From an uncultured Lachnospiraceae bacterium (GTDB lineage Bacteria > Bacillota > Clostridia > Lachnospirales > Lachnospiraceae), in NCBI GenBank assembly GCA_947169935.1, contig CAMVRS010000010.1:1-41540 (forward strand): a stretch of 41,540 nt of DNA, given 5' to 3'. Of this stretch, positions 1 through 7,895 are shown one piece after another (position 1 is the first letter of the stretch; the number at the start of each line of letters is the position of its first letter). The notes below the pieces were generated by a model, which was given only the letters and a program-made list of their open reading frames with translations, was not told where the DNA came from and ran no database searches. The position numbers and the translations under genes were made by a program.

Positions 1-1
1 T

Positions 2-781
2 GTTGATGAAAGAGATTATAAATTATTGGAAGCTGATAAATATACATTTTTAGTCCTTCGCAGGATTATTGACACTGAATGCAGTCTCCTGTTAACGGAT
101 CATGAAAGGCTCATTATCTGCTTTACCGGATCACCATATCCTGTATGGATATGGACTGCGGATGGTTCTACACGAGAAGAATATGAATTTGCTTATCGTA
201 TTGTTATGGAAAAGGGGTTGCTTAATCGGGAGCATAAGTTCAATGTAAAGTATGAACTTGCGGAATACTTTATAAAAAGAGCTGCTGAAGATAATCAGAA
301 GCTTGCCATTACAATGAATTTATTCGCATATGATTGTCCAAAAGCAATTCCTCCCTCTTCAAGGGTATCCGGACGTATTGAGGTGTGTACGGAAAAGGAT
401 GTTGAAGAATTGATAATTTTTCTTGATCGGTTCCATGAAGAAGTACAAGTGGATAGAAAGAGCATCGAAGAGTATCGGGAAGATGCAGAGAAATATGCCG
501 CGACAGGAAGATTCTATTTTTGGATAGATGATCAAAACAGAAAAATCGCAAGCTGTCAGTATGCGCCAACGGGAGATATGGCTTCGATTAATATGGTATA
601 TACCCAAAAAGCACACCGAAGAAAGCATTATGCTGAAAATCTGGTTTATCAGGTTACTAAGATTGTGGAGGATGCAGGCTATACTCCCATGCTATATACC
701 AATGCGGATTATGCTGCATCGAATGCTTGCTATGAAAAAATAGGATATGTACTAAGAGGAAAATTATGTACGTTAGGCTGA
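2..781 (+). CDS. GNAT-family N-acetyltransferase, 5' end outside window
   Basis: The reading frame is open to the window edge, so the true start lies upstream; the first candidate start inside is a TTG at 26 without a convincing ribosome binding site. The C-terminal half (about residues 115-251 counted from that TTG) reads as a GNAT fold: a beta strand ending in a self-describing YFWIDD segment, a MVYT strand, then an AHRRKHYAENLV helix in the place of the acetyl-CoA pyrophosphate loop, and the closing NACYEKIGY strand-helix typical of GNAT enzymes. The N-terminal half looks like the extra domain of two-domain GNATs that act on small molecules. The substrate cannot be told. It is followed by a 76-bp gap, so it is probably not co-transcribed with the next gene. 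Confidence 0.8.
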   Translation, partial: VDERDYKLLEADKYTFLVLRRIIDTECSLLLTDHERLIICFTGSPYPVWIWTADGSTREEYEFAYRIVMEKGLLNREHKFNVKYELAEYFIKRAAEDNQKLAITMNLFAYDCPKAIPPSSRVSGRIEVCTEKDVEELIIFLDRFHEEVQVDRKSIEEYREDAEKYAATGRFYFWIDDQNRKIASCQYAPTGDMASINMVYTQKAHRRKHYAENLVYQVTKIVEDAGYTPMLYTNADYAASNACYEKIGYVLRGKLCTLG

Positions 782-789
782 AACGGTAA

Positions 790-818
790 TTCGATAGCCA
801 TTTATATTGGAATAGAAT
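790..818 (+). promoter_or_regulatory. Possible sigma-A promoter for the 858 gene
   Basis: TTCGAT (790-795) and TAGAAT (813-818) are 17 bp apart, about 40 bp before the next start codon. The -35 box is only a fair match, so this is tentative. Confidence 0.3.
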
Positions 819-857
819 GTATTTCTTTGATTCTTTCAGGAGATAAAGCAGGAAAGT

Positions 858-1268
858 ATGGCATATTTAAGCAAAGAAAATAAAAGAAAACAGAGACAGA
901 GAAACTCTTTTACTGGTTTCTCTTATTCTTATGGTTACCCGGGGCTTCCGGATGATGAAAGAATGGAACTTGAGAGGATCTCTGCAGATGCTTATCGGAA
1001 AAGGGAGAAAGCAGAAAAATATCAGACTCTGGCGGATGAGTGCTGGGAGAGAAGGGAATGGGAAAATGATAAAAAGTATAGGCTGGCTGCACGACATCTA
1101 ATGGAGGAAGCCAGGCAGGATGCAGCAAAAGCCAGAATGCTTTCGGACAGATACTATGAAAAGCTGGCTAAAGAACGCCGGAAAAGGAAATTCAGAACCG
1201 AACATAATATTCTTTTTGGATTACTATCCCATATCAGAAAAATATTCTTCAGGGGCAGAAACTTATGA
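858..1268 (+). CDS. Hypothetical charged helical protein
   Basis: I do not recognise this 136-residue protein. It is very rich in Arg, Lys and Glu. Residues about 35-115 are almost continuous charged helix with heptad character and look like a coiled coil. There is no signal peptide or membrane span. Five of the last ten residues are Arg or Phe, giving a basic, aromatic end. The ATG follows a purine-rich stretch with AGGA about 4-7 bases upstream and a stronger CAGGAG further up. Its base composition resembles the neighbours, so it is probably a real but narrowly distributed gene. A DNA-, RNA- or membrane-surface-binding role is possible, but nothing in the sequence settles it. Confidence 0.6.
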   Translation: MAYLSKENKRKQRQRNSFTGFSYSYGYPGLPDDERMELERISADAYRKREKAEKYQTLADECWERREWENDKKYRLAARHLMEEARQDAAKARMLSDRYYEKLAKERRKRKFRTEHNILFGLLSHIRKIFFRGRNL

Positions 1269-1289
1269 AAAGCGCATCCCCGATTCTGC

Positions 1290-1319
1290 TTGTAAGCACT
1301 TGAAGTTGCATGATATAAT
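1290..1319 (+). promoter_or_regulatory. Sigma-A promoter of the zinc-ribbon membrane protein gene
   Basis: TTGTAA (1290-1295), an 18-bp spacer and a perfect TATAAT (1314-1319) preceded by an extended -10 TG (1311-1312). Transcription would start near 1326, 50 bases before the ATG at 1376. This makes the downstream gene its own transcription unit. Confidence 0.6.
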
Positions 1320-1375
1320 GAAATTTATGAGTGACGGAAGGGCTTATGATGAGTTAAGCCACAGGGAGTAAAGAC

Positions 1376-2587
1376 ATGAAGATAAAATGTGAATACTGCG
1401 GATCGATGTTTGATGATACATTGGAGAAGTGCCCCAATTGCGGAGGCACTAATAACAATGTCCGCAGAAGTACCGACGATCAGCCCACTACCATAGAGGG
1501 CTTAAAGGAATGGTATAAAGCCAAAGGTCTTCCGGATGAGGAAGTGACCAGGTTTTTTATCGGCAGGGACTACAAAGGTTCAAAGGCCTTTGGTATATAT
1601 AAAGATGAGAAGGGCAAATGCATAGTTTATAAGAATAAGGCGGATGGTTCCCGTGCGGTAAGGTATGAAGGAACCGATGAAGCTTATGCTGTTAATGAGC
1701 TGCTGACCCGTCTTAAGCAGGAAATCCTGGAACAAAAGGGCAGAGCTGTAAATAAAGCCACCGCAGGGAAAAGCGCAGTGTCTCCTTCGGAATTAAAAGC
1801 GACATTGCCGGAGAAAGAGCAAAAGGCTGAGTTATCACCTGAAGAGATACAAAAGATAAAAAAAGGGTTGAAGACCGCAGGTCTTGGTCTGCTGGCTGTT
1901 ATAGCTCTGGTCATAGGAATAGTTGCTGCTGTAAGGGCGTATAAAAAGAGTACCATTCCTTATATGGGCTATTATAACCATAACGGTGAACTTTATTATC
2001 ATTGTGAAGAAAGTGAGTGGTATTGGGCAAAGTATAACCGTGAAACAAAAGACTGGGAAATGCTGGACTATATCTGGGAGTCAGACCAAGAGCTGGAGAA
2101 AAGAAAGACGGCAAAGCAGTATTTCCTGGGCGAAGCCTATGACAGTTCGTACGGTGGATATGATGTAACGGATAGCCTGGCATATAAGGATTATCAGCAC
2201 GGGTCCTGGGTTGAAAAGGGCTATTTCGATTATGATGATACAGTTTATTATCATAATGGTTATTCAAAAGATGAGGAATGGTATTACTTTGATACCGATG
2301 ATAATGACTGGATGGCAGTACCGGATGATATGCTTCCGGTGGATCTTACGCATGGAAGCCTTGCCGAGGATTTCTGGTATACGCCCGAGTGGGATAGTGA
2401 AACACAGCTTACGGATTTTGAAGATTCGGCGATATACCAGGAGTACATGGAGCAGTATACTACATCCGAAGAAGAGGATGACAGCTGGTGGGGATCGAGC
2501 ACTGATAACTCATCAGATGATTATGACTGGGACTGGAGCAGCGACAGCTGGGATTCAGGTTCCACCGACTGGGACAGCGACTGGTAA
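1376..2587 (+). CDS. Zinc-ribbon, single-pass membrane protein with acidic Trp/Tyr-rich tail
   Basis: This 403-residue protein starts with a zinc ribbon of two CxxC knuckles (C5/C8 and C19/C22). A region to about residue 165 follows, then one hydrophobic span at about 169-188. The long C-terminal part is extremely rich in Asp, Tyr and Trp and ends in repeated short WD/SD units such as DWDS. With the ribbon in the cytoplasm the acidic tail would be extracellular. This is the general layout of Bacillota zinc-ribbon membrane proteins, but I recognise no named family for the tail. The start is supported by GGGAG 5-10 bases upstream and a good promoter. Its function is unknown; cation binding or wall association by the acidic tail is a guess. 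Confidence 0.7.
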   Translation: MKIKCEYCGSMFDDTLEKCPNCGGTNNNVRRSTDDQPTTIEGLKEWYKAKGLPDEEVTRFFIGRDYKGSKAFGIYKDEKGKCIVYKNKADGSRAVRYEGTDEAYAVNELLTRLKQEILEQKGRAVNKATAGKSAVSPSELKATLPEKEQKAELSPEEIQKIKKGLKTAGLGLLAVIALVIGIVAAVRAYKKSTIPYMGYYNHNGELYYHCEESEWYWAKYNRETKDWEMLDYIWESDQELEKRKTAKQYFLGEAYDSSYGGYDVTDSLAYKDYQHGSWVEKGYFDYDDTVYYHNGYSKDEEWYYFDTDDNDWMAVPDDMLPVDLTHGSLAEDFWYTPEWDSETQLTDFEDSAIYQEYMEQYTTSEEEDDSWWGSSTDNSSDDYDWDWSSDSWDSGSTDWDSDW

Positions 2588-2630
2588 AAAGGAGGTATGA
2601 AACCTGAAGCGTGCAGGGCAGCTCCGGGTA

Positions 2631-3755
2631 ATGAGTATGGATAATAACAGGGACAAACAGATAATACGCACCAGCGTGATAGGCATTCTTGCCAATCTTT
2701 TTCTTGCAGGCTTTAAGGCTGCGATAGGCCTGCTGTCAAATTCCATAGCAATAGTTCTGGATGCGGTCAACAATATGTCTGATGCCGCAAGCTCCATAAT
2801 CACGATAGTAGGTACCAAGCTTGCCGGCAGGCAGCCTGACCGGAAACATCCTTTCGGCTATGGCAGGATCGAATATCTTACTGCCATGGTGATCTCTATT
2901 CTGGTAATGTACGCCGGCGTCACGGCTTTCATCGAATCCGTTAAGAAGATAATAAAACCGGATACTCCGGAGTATCATATGGTTTCGCTGGTCATAGTAG
3001 CGGTAGCAGTGGTTGTTAAGATAATCCTGGGAAGCTATGTGAAAGCTGTCGGAAAGAAAGTCAATTCCGACGCACTGGTCAATTCCGGGGCAGATGCATT
3101 GATGGATTCCATCATATCCGCCTCCACACTTGTGGCAGCTGTAATATTTGTTTTATTTCGTGTATCACTTGAGGCCTGGCTTGGTGCGGTGATCGCACTG
3201 GTCATTGTAAAGTCCGGCTTTGAAATGATCGCCGATACGGTATCCAAACTGCTGGGTGAGCGCGTGGACGGACAGCTGGTGAGGGACATCAAGGAGACAA
3301 TAAAGAGTTTTCCCGAAGTGAGCGGCGCCTACGACCTGGTAATGCACAATTACGGGCCGGACTCCTATAACGGATCGGTTCATATCGAGGTGCCCGATAC
3401 ACTCACGATAGATGAGCTGGATAAGCTGATACGCAGGATCGAGGTTAAGGTATACCGTGAGCACAAGGTGATACTCACCGCAGTCAGCATCTATTCGGAC
3501 AATGCCGGAAATCCCGAAGCCATACGGGAGCGTGAAAAGATCAGGGAAATGGTCACATCCGATCCGTATGTTCTGCAGATGCACGGTTTTTATATGAATA
3601 AAGAAGACAAGATGATGCGCTTTGATATAGTGGTGAGTTTTGATGCAAAGGACCGCAGCGGGGTATACCGTCAGGCACTCGAAAAGGTGAAAGAAGCATA
3701 CCCCGGATATACTGTCCAGATCGCTATGGATATAGATTTTACAGATGTGGACTAA
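2631..3755 (+). CDS. Cation diffusion facilitator, probably Mn2+ type
   Basis: This is an inner-membrane efflux antiporter for divalent metals: six transmembrane segments in about residues 12-205, then a cytoplasmic dimerisation domain to 374. The transport-site pairs are N47-x3-D51 in TM2 and D154-x3-D158 in TM5. Zinc CDFs carry His-x3-Asp there, while Asn/Asp-only sites are known from Mn exporters such as MntE, so Mn2+ is the likely cargo. The HPFGYGRIE signature between TM2 and TM3 is intact. The start is uncertain: the strong AAGGAGG at 2589-2595 is 35 bases before the ATG at 2631 but ideally spaced for an in-frame CTG at 2604. The gene follows the zinc-ribbon gene by 43 bp and may share its transcript. 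Confidence 0.9.
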   Translation: MSMDNNRDKQIIRTSVIGILANLFLAGFKAAIGLLSNSIAIVLDAVNNMSDAASSIITIVGTKLAGRQPDRKHPFGYGRIEYLTAMVISILVMYAGVTAFIESVKKIIKPDTPEYHMVSLVIVAVAVVVKIILGSYVKAVGKKVNSDALVNSGADALMDSIISASTLVAAVIFVLFRVSLEAWLGAVIALVIVKSGFEMIADTVSKLLGERVDGQLVRDIKETIKSFPEVSGAYDLVMHNYGPDSYNGSVHIEVPDTLTIDELDKLIRRIEVKVYREHKVILTAVSIYSDNAGNPEAIREREKIREMVTSDPYVLQMHGFYMNKEDKMMRFDIVVSFDAKDRSGVYRQALEKVKEAYPGYTVQIAMDIDFTDVD

Positions 3756-3757
3756 AC

Positions 3758-3786
3758 TTGCAATATATAGTGTATTAGTGTATAAT
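3758..3786 (+). promoter_or_regulatory. Sigma-A promoter of the ribozyme-led nagB operon
   Basis: TTGCAA (3758-3763), a 17-bp spacer and TATAAT (3781-3786), beginning three bases after the CDF stop codon. Transcription should start near 3793, leaving about 45 nt before the ribozyme cleavage site. Confidence 0.75.
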
Positions 3787-3831
3787 TTTTACCGTTTAAA
3801 ACACAATTTCTGCCTGGAGGACATCGGAAAT

Positions 3832-3972
3832 GTGTTAGCGCCGGGACCGTAAAGGGTTGACGAGGACAGCAGATATCGAAAGATTCGGCGGGTGCTGCTG
3901 CGGCCTTCGCAGGGGTCGGAAGAAAAAGGGTAAAAAGCAGAATCAAAACTGTAACAGAGACTTTTTCAGGCT
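3832..3972 (+). ncRNA. glmS ribozyme (GlcN6P-activated self-cleaving riboswitch)
   Basis: The conserved core is readable: AGCGCC at 3837-3842 with cleavage expected between A3837 and G3838, GTTGACGAGG at 3856-3865, ATATCGA just after it, and TTCGGCGG at 3884-3891. Later come a CTGCG/CGCAG hairpin, a CAG/CTG P4-like stem and a GAAAAAG/CTTTTTC stem (3922-3928 with 3961-3967) that closes the 3' domain. In known examples glucosamine-6-phosphate is the cofactor, and the cleaved mRNA with a 5' hydroxyl is degraded. Nearly all known copies precede glmS. Here the next gene is nagB, 35 nt after the ribozyme, and glmS lies 4 kb further on behind a terminator. No competing terminator is seen, so control would be by mRNA cleavage. 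Confidence 0.93.
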
Positions 3973-4007
3973 GCGCTACATCACACAAAAGAGGAGAATT
4001 ATAATAT

Positions 4008-4799
4008 ATGAGAGTTGTTATTCAGGATGATTACGATAAGATGTGTAAATGGGCTGCAAATTATATCGCAGCTAAGATAAACGGACATAAAGAGGCGCGT
4101 CCTTTCGTACTGGGCCTTCCCACGGGATCTTCACCCATAGGCGTATATAAGGAGCTGGTGCGTATGAACAAGGCAGGAGAGCTTTCCTTTGCCAATGTTG
4201 TGACCTTCAATATGGACGAATATCTGGGGCTTCCCCGTGAGCATGACCAGAGCTACTGGTATTTTATGCATGACAATCTGTTCAACCATCTGGTGGATAT
4301 GAAGCCGGAAAATATCAATATCTTAAACGGCATGACAGACGATCCCGAGGGTGAGTGCGCAAGATACGAGGAGAAGATAGCTTCCTACGGCGGCATCGAT
4401 CTTTTTATGGGCGGCATAGGCGTAGACGGCCATCTGGCATTTAATGAGCCTTATACCAGCCTCACATCCCGCACCGGCGTGCGTGATCTGACCACCGATA
4501 CAAGGATAGTCAACAGCAGATTCTTCGGCAACGATCCGGAGAAGGTTCCCGCAAAGGCGCTTTCCGTAGGCATAGGCACCGTGACCGATTCAAAAGAGGT
4601 ACTGGTGCTGATCTCCGGTCATAATAAGGCGCGCGCGCTGGCAGCTACCGTAGAAGGCGGCGTCAGCCAGAAGTGGACCTGCTCCGCACTGCAGATGCAT
4701 AACGGAGCCATCATCGCCTGCGATGAAGAGGCATGCGGCGAGCTTACCGTAGATACATATAAGTACTTCCTGGATATCGAGAAGAAAGAGAGGTTATAA
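4008..4799 (+). CDS. nagB: Glucosamine-6-phosphate deaminase / isomerase
   Basis: Interconverts glucosamine-6-P and fructose-6-P plus ammonia in the cytosol. At 263 residues it matches the E. coli enzyme nearly end to end: the LGLPTGSSP phosphate loop (35-43), NMDEYLGLP (68-76) and GIGVDGHLAFNEP (136-148). The catalytic residues D70, D140, H142 and E147 are all present, as is the NSRFF allosteric-region motif. GGAG lies about 12 bases before the ATG. It is the first gene after a glmS ribozyme and is followed after one base by an acyltransferase gene and then glmM. A catabolic NagB should be induced by amino sugars, not destroyed by GlcN6P. The context therefore suggests that it works in the synthetic direction; the activity itself is certain enough, the direction is inference. 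Confidence 0.95.
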   Translation: MRVVIQDDYDKMCKWAANYIAAKINGHKEARPFVLGLPTGSSPIGVYKELVRMNKAGELSFANVVTFNMDEYLGLPREHDQSYWYFMHDNLFNHLVDMKPENINILNGMTDDPEGECARYEEKIASYGGIDLFMGGIGVDGHLAFNEPYTSLTSRTGVRDLTTDTRIVNSRFFGNDPEKVPAKALSVGIGTVTDSKEVLVLISGHNKARALAATVEGGVSQKWTCSALQMHNGAIIACDEEACGELTVDTYKYFLDIEKKERL

Positions 4800-4800
4800 G

Positions 4801-5466
4801 ATGTATACGATCAAAGATCTGTATGACCTGGATCATACATTGGCTAAAGATTACCTGCTTCAGTTTACTTATCCCTGGGAAGCGCTTAAGGGCATAAAGG
4901 AATTTATCCTTGAACTGGGTCCCACTCTGGGAGATGAATATGAAGAGCGTGAGGAGCATGTATGGGTGCACAAGACTGCAAAGATCTTCCCCAGCGCTTA
5001 TCTGGGTGCTCCCTGCATCATAGGTCCCAACACCGAAGTGCGCCACTGCGCATTCATACGCGGTTCGGCTCTGGTGGGCGCAGACTGTGTTGTGGGCAAT
5101 TCAGTGGAGCTTAAGAACGTGATACTTTTTGATCATGTTCAGACTCCTCATTATAATTATGTAGGGGATTCAATACTTGGCTATTATTCACACATGGGCG
5201 CAGGCTCTATCACTTCCAATGTGAAGTCTGATAAGAAGCTGGTAGTGGTCCATAACGGTACCGAAGAGATGGAGACCGGTATCAAGAAGTTCGGCGCTAT
5301 GCTGGGCGATCATGTGGAAGTGGGCTGCAACAGCGTCTGCAATCCCGGTACGGTTGTGGGAAGGAATTCCAATGTATATCCCACTTCCTGCGTGCGCGGC
5401 GTGGTGCCCGAGAATTCCATCTGGAAAAATAACGGAGAGATAGTGAGGAAAAGAGAGAATGGGTAA
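4801..5466 (+). CDS. GlmU-like left-handed beta-helix acyltransferase, probable GlcN-1-P acetyltransferase
   Basis: This 221-residue protein has a short N-terminal helical region (1-50) and then hexapeptide-repeat coils of a left-handed beta helix to about 205. The segment H117-Y-N-Y-V-G-D followed by GAGSIT aligns with the H-x-x-Y-x-G-D and GAGTIT blocks of the GlmU C-terminal domain, so H117 sits where GlmU has its catalytic histidine. It lacks the uridylyltransferase domain of GlmU. Its start follows the nagB stop after one base, with AGAGAGG as ribosome binding site, and its end overlaps glmM by 8 bp. That placement points to acetylation of glucosamine-1-P, the product of GlmM. Other small acceptors remain possible because stand-alone beta-helix enzymes are diverse. 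Confidence 0.8.
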   Translation: MYTIKDLYDLDHTLAKDYLLQFTYPWEALKGIKEFILELGPTLGDEYEEREEHVWVHKTAKIFPSAYLGAPCIIGPNTEVRHCAFIRGSALVGADCVVGNSVELKNVILFDHVQTPHYNYVGDSILGYYSHMGAGSITSNVKSDKKLVVVHNGTEEMETGIKKFGAMLGDHVEVGCNSVCNPGTVVGRNSNVYPTSCVRGVVPENSIWKNNGEIVRKRENG

Positions 5467-6808
5467 ATATTTCGGAACAGACGGCTTCCGCGGCGAGGCT
5501 AACAAGAATCTGACATTTGAACATGCCATTAAGATAGGTCGTTTCCTGGGCTGGTATTACGGAGCAAAGGAAGGAAAGAAAGCAAAGATCGTAATAGGCA
5601 AGGATACCAGACGTTCAAGCTATATGTTTGAATATGCGCTGTGCACAGGCCTTATGGCGTCGGGAGCAGATGCTTATATCATGCATGTTACCACCACTCC
5701 TTCGGTGGCTTATATCACGCGTGTTGACGATTTTGACTGCGGCATCATGATATCCGCATCACATAATCCCTACTACGATAACGGCATCAAGCTTTTGAAC
5801 GGCAATGGCGAGAAGATGGATGAAGAGACCATCTTAAAGGTAGAGGATTATATCGACGGAAAGCTTGATATACCTGTGGCAGAGCGTGACGCCATAGGAC
5901 GCACGGTTGACTATGTAGCCGGACGCAACCGTTATATCGGTTATCTGATCTCCATGTCCAAGTACAGCTTTAAGGATGTTAAAGTGGGACTGGATGTGGC
6001 AAACGGCGCTGCATGGCAGATAGCTAAGGGCGTGTTTGATGCACTGGGCGCAAAGACTTATGTGATGAACGACAGCCCCGACGGATACAATATCAATACA
6101 GACTGCGGTTCCACCCATATCGAGCATCTTCAGAAGTTTGTGGTGGAGAAAGGCCTGGATGTAGGCTTTGCCTACGACGGAGATGCAGACCGCTGCCTCT
6201 GCGTTGATGAAAAGGGCAATGTGATCACAGGCGATCATATACTTTACATCTACGGTCTGTATATGAAGGAGCGCGGAAAGCTCTTGAATAACAAGGTGGT
6301 AACCACCATCATGAGCAACTTCGGTCTGTACAAGGCGCTTGATAAAGTGGGCATCGAATACGAGAAGACCAAGGTGGGCGATAAATATGTATACGAGAAT
6401 ATGGTGACTAACGGACACCGTATCGGCGGCGAGCAGAGCGGCCATATCATATTTACCAAGTACGCTACCACCGGAGACGGCATACTTACTTCACTTAAGA
6501 TGATGGAAGTAATGCTGGCAAAGGAAAAGCCCATGAGCGAGCTGGCAGCGCCTGTAGTCTTCTATCCTCAGGTACTCAAGAACGTGAGGGTAAAGAGCAA
6601 ACCCGATGCGCAGAACGATCCCAAGGTTCAGGAGGCTGTTTCCAAAGTTGCGGCAGAGCTGGGAGATGACGGACGCATACTGGTGCGTGAGAGCGGAACC
6701 GAGCCTGTTATCCGCGTAATGGTTGAAGCAGGCAGCGATGAGGTCTGCGAAAAATATGTAGACAGCGTGATAGACGTGATACGCGCGCAGGGACATATAG
6801 CAGAATAA
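5459..6808 (+). CDS. glmM: Phosphoglucosamine mutase
   Basis: Converts glucosamine-6-P to glucosamine-1-P in UDP-GlcNAc synthesis. The 449-residue protein has the four-domain phosphohexomutase layout: the GTDGFRG start (6-12), the active-site loop ASHNP with phosphoserine S101, the metal loop DGDADR (D240, D242, D244), the sugar loop GEQSGH (E325 region) and the phosphate loop RESGTEP (410-416). It overlaps the end of the acyltransferase gene by 8 bp, so the two are translationally coupled. It closes the ribozyme-led operon, and a terminator follows within 15 bp. All signature residues are intact and the length is normal for GlmM. Confidence 0.95.
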   Translation: MGKYFGTDGFRGEANKNLTFEHAIKIGRFLGWYYGAKEGKKAKIVIGKDTRRSSYMFEYALCTGLMASGADAYIMHVTTTPSVAYITRVDDFDCGIMISASHNPYYDNGIKLLNGNGEKMDEETILKVEDYIDGKLDIPVAERDAIGRTVDYVAGRNRYIGYLISMSKYSFKDVKVGLDVANGAAWQIAKGVFDALGAKTYVMNDSPDGYNINTDCGSTHIEHLQKFVVEKGLDVGFAYDGDADRCLCVDEKGNVITGDHILYIYGLYMKERGKLLNNKVVTTIMSNFGLYKALDKVGIEYEKTKVGDKYVYENMVTNGHRIGGEQSGHIIFTKYATTGDGILTSLKMMEVMLAKEKPMSELAAPVVFYPQVLKNVRVKSKPDAQNDPKVQEAVSKVAAELGDDGRILVRESGTEPVIRVMVEAGSDEVCEKYVDSVIDVIRAQGHIAE

Positions 6809-6820
6809 AGCAAGCAGGAA

Positions 6821-6861
6821 GGACTGCCGCATTCCGGGATAGGAGTGGGCAGTCTTTTTTT
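6821..6861 (+). terminator. Rho-independent terminator after glmM
   Basis: The stem GACTGCC (6822-6828) with GGCAGTC (6848-6854) is followed by a run of eight or nine T. It separates the nagB-glmM operon from the glycosyltransferase gene. Confidence 0.8.
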
Positions 6862-6871
6862 AGGATAGTTT

Positions 6872-7807
6872 ATGAAGACTGTGGATGTGATCATTCCGGT
6901 ATATAAACCGGGTGAGAGATTAAAAAAGATCATAAATCGCTTAAGGCAGCAGACATATCCGGTGAACAGGATAATACTGATCAACACGGGGCGCGCTTAT
7001 TTTGAACGGGCCTTTGGGGAGGATATGTCATTTTTTGAGACCGATGATATAGTGCTGCGGCATATAAGCGAGGAGCAGTTTGATCATGGCACTACCAGGC
7101 GTATGGCTGTATCGATGTCAAAGGCGGATTATTTTATCTGTATGACGGATGATGCCCTGCCTGTGGACAGACATCTGGTTAAGTCGCTTATTACGCCGCT
7201 TATTGAGGGAAAGGCTTCTGCGGCTTATGCAAGACAGCTGGCCGGGAAAGAGGCTGATATAGTCGAAAAGTTTTCCAGGCGTTTTAATTATCCCGCGGTA
7301 TCACGGATAAAGAGCAAAGCTGATATGGACGAGCTGGGCATAAAAACATTTTTCTGCTCAAACGCCTGCGCCGCTTACGAGCGGAAAACCTATGATAAGC
7401 TGGGCGGATTCGAAAAGCATATGATATTTAATGAAGACATGGTCTACGCCGGCAGACTGGTGGACTCCGGAGCCTCCATTGCATATGTTGCGGAGGCAAG
7501 GGTGCTTCATACCCATCATTATACTGCCATGCAGCAGCTTAAGCGCAATTTTGATCTGGGCGTGTCACAGGCGCAGTTTCCCGAACTCTTTAACAGGGTA
7601 TCTTCGCAGTCGGAAGGCATACGCATGATAAGGGGAATGCTGGGAACACTGCTTAAAAAGAATGAGTACAATAAAATACCCTCAGTCATTATAAACTCCG
7701 CATTTAAATTAGCCGGATACAAACTGGGGAAGGCTTATAAAAAGCTCCCGCAGTGGTTGATCATGAAGCTCACGATGAACAGAAATTACTGGAAGTCGTC
7801 ATTCTGA
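6872..7807 (+). CDS. Family 2 glycosyltransferase, rhamnosyltransferase-like
   Basis: This 311-residue GT-A enzyme begins with DVIIPVYKPG. F70-D-H-G and the following TTR match the FxHGxTR block of bacterial rhamnosyl- and related transferases. T92-D-D-A takes the place of the usual TQDA metal-binding motif. A third block, FNEDMVYAGRL, matches the acceptor-side acid motif. There is no membrane span, so it acts in the cytoplasm, probably on a cell-surface polysaccharide. A terminator precedes it and the start has only a weak AGGA upstream. Its stop codon is the TGA inside a partial copy of the 26-bp hairpin repeat, so the last residues (SSF) are encoded at the repeat junction. The donor sugar is unknown. 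Confidence 0.85.
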   Translation: MKTVDVIIPVYKPGERLKKIINRLRQQTYPVNRIILINTGRAYFERAFGEDMSFFETDDIVLRHISEEQFDHGTTRRMAVSMSKADYFICMTDDALPVDRHLVKSLITPLIEGKASAAYARQLAGKEADIVEKFSRRFNYPAVSRIKSKADMDELGIKTFFCSNACAAYERKTYDKLGGFEKHMIFNEDMVYAGRLVDSGASIAYVAEARVLHTHHYTAMQQLKRNFDLGVSQAQFPELFNRVSSQSEGIRMIRGMLGTLLKKNEYNKIPSVIINSAFKLAGYKLGKAYKKLPQWLIMKLTMNRNYWKSSF

Positions 7808-7815
7808 GCGGATCT
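7798..7815 (+). repeat. Partial hairpin repeat that supplies the stop codon of the glycosyltransferase gene
   Basis: GTCATTCTGAGCG followed directly by GATCT: the left arm and the end of the 26-bp repeat with the middle missing. The TGA at 7805-7807 ends the upstream gene. Confidence 0.7.
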
Positions 7816-7832
7816 CTTTGCCATAATGAGCA

Positions 7833-7895
7833 GAGAAGCTCCCTGTCATTCTGAGTAGAGAAGCTCCCTGTCATTCTGAGCGAAGCGAAGAATCT
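7833..7895 (+). repeat. Tandem partial plus full copy of the 26-bp hairpin repeat
   Basis: A 23-bp unit starting GAGAAGCTCC and ending in TTCTGAG occurs at 7833 and again at 7858 (period 25). The second runs into a complete repeat copy at 7870-7895 of the T/A variant (ATTCT arm with AGAAT arm). It lies between the glycosyltransferase gene and glmS. Confidence 0.8.

Noticed and set aside
1120..1371. Overlapping 83-codon frame across the end of the 858 gene
   Set aside because: It starts inside the other gene without a ribosome binding site; the promoter for the next gene lies within it.
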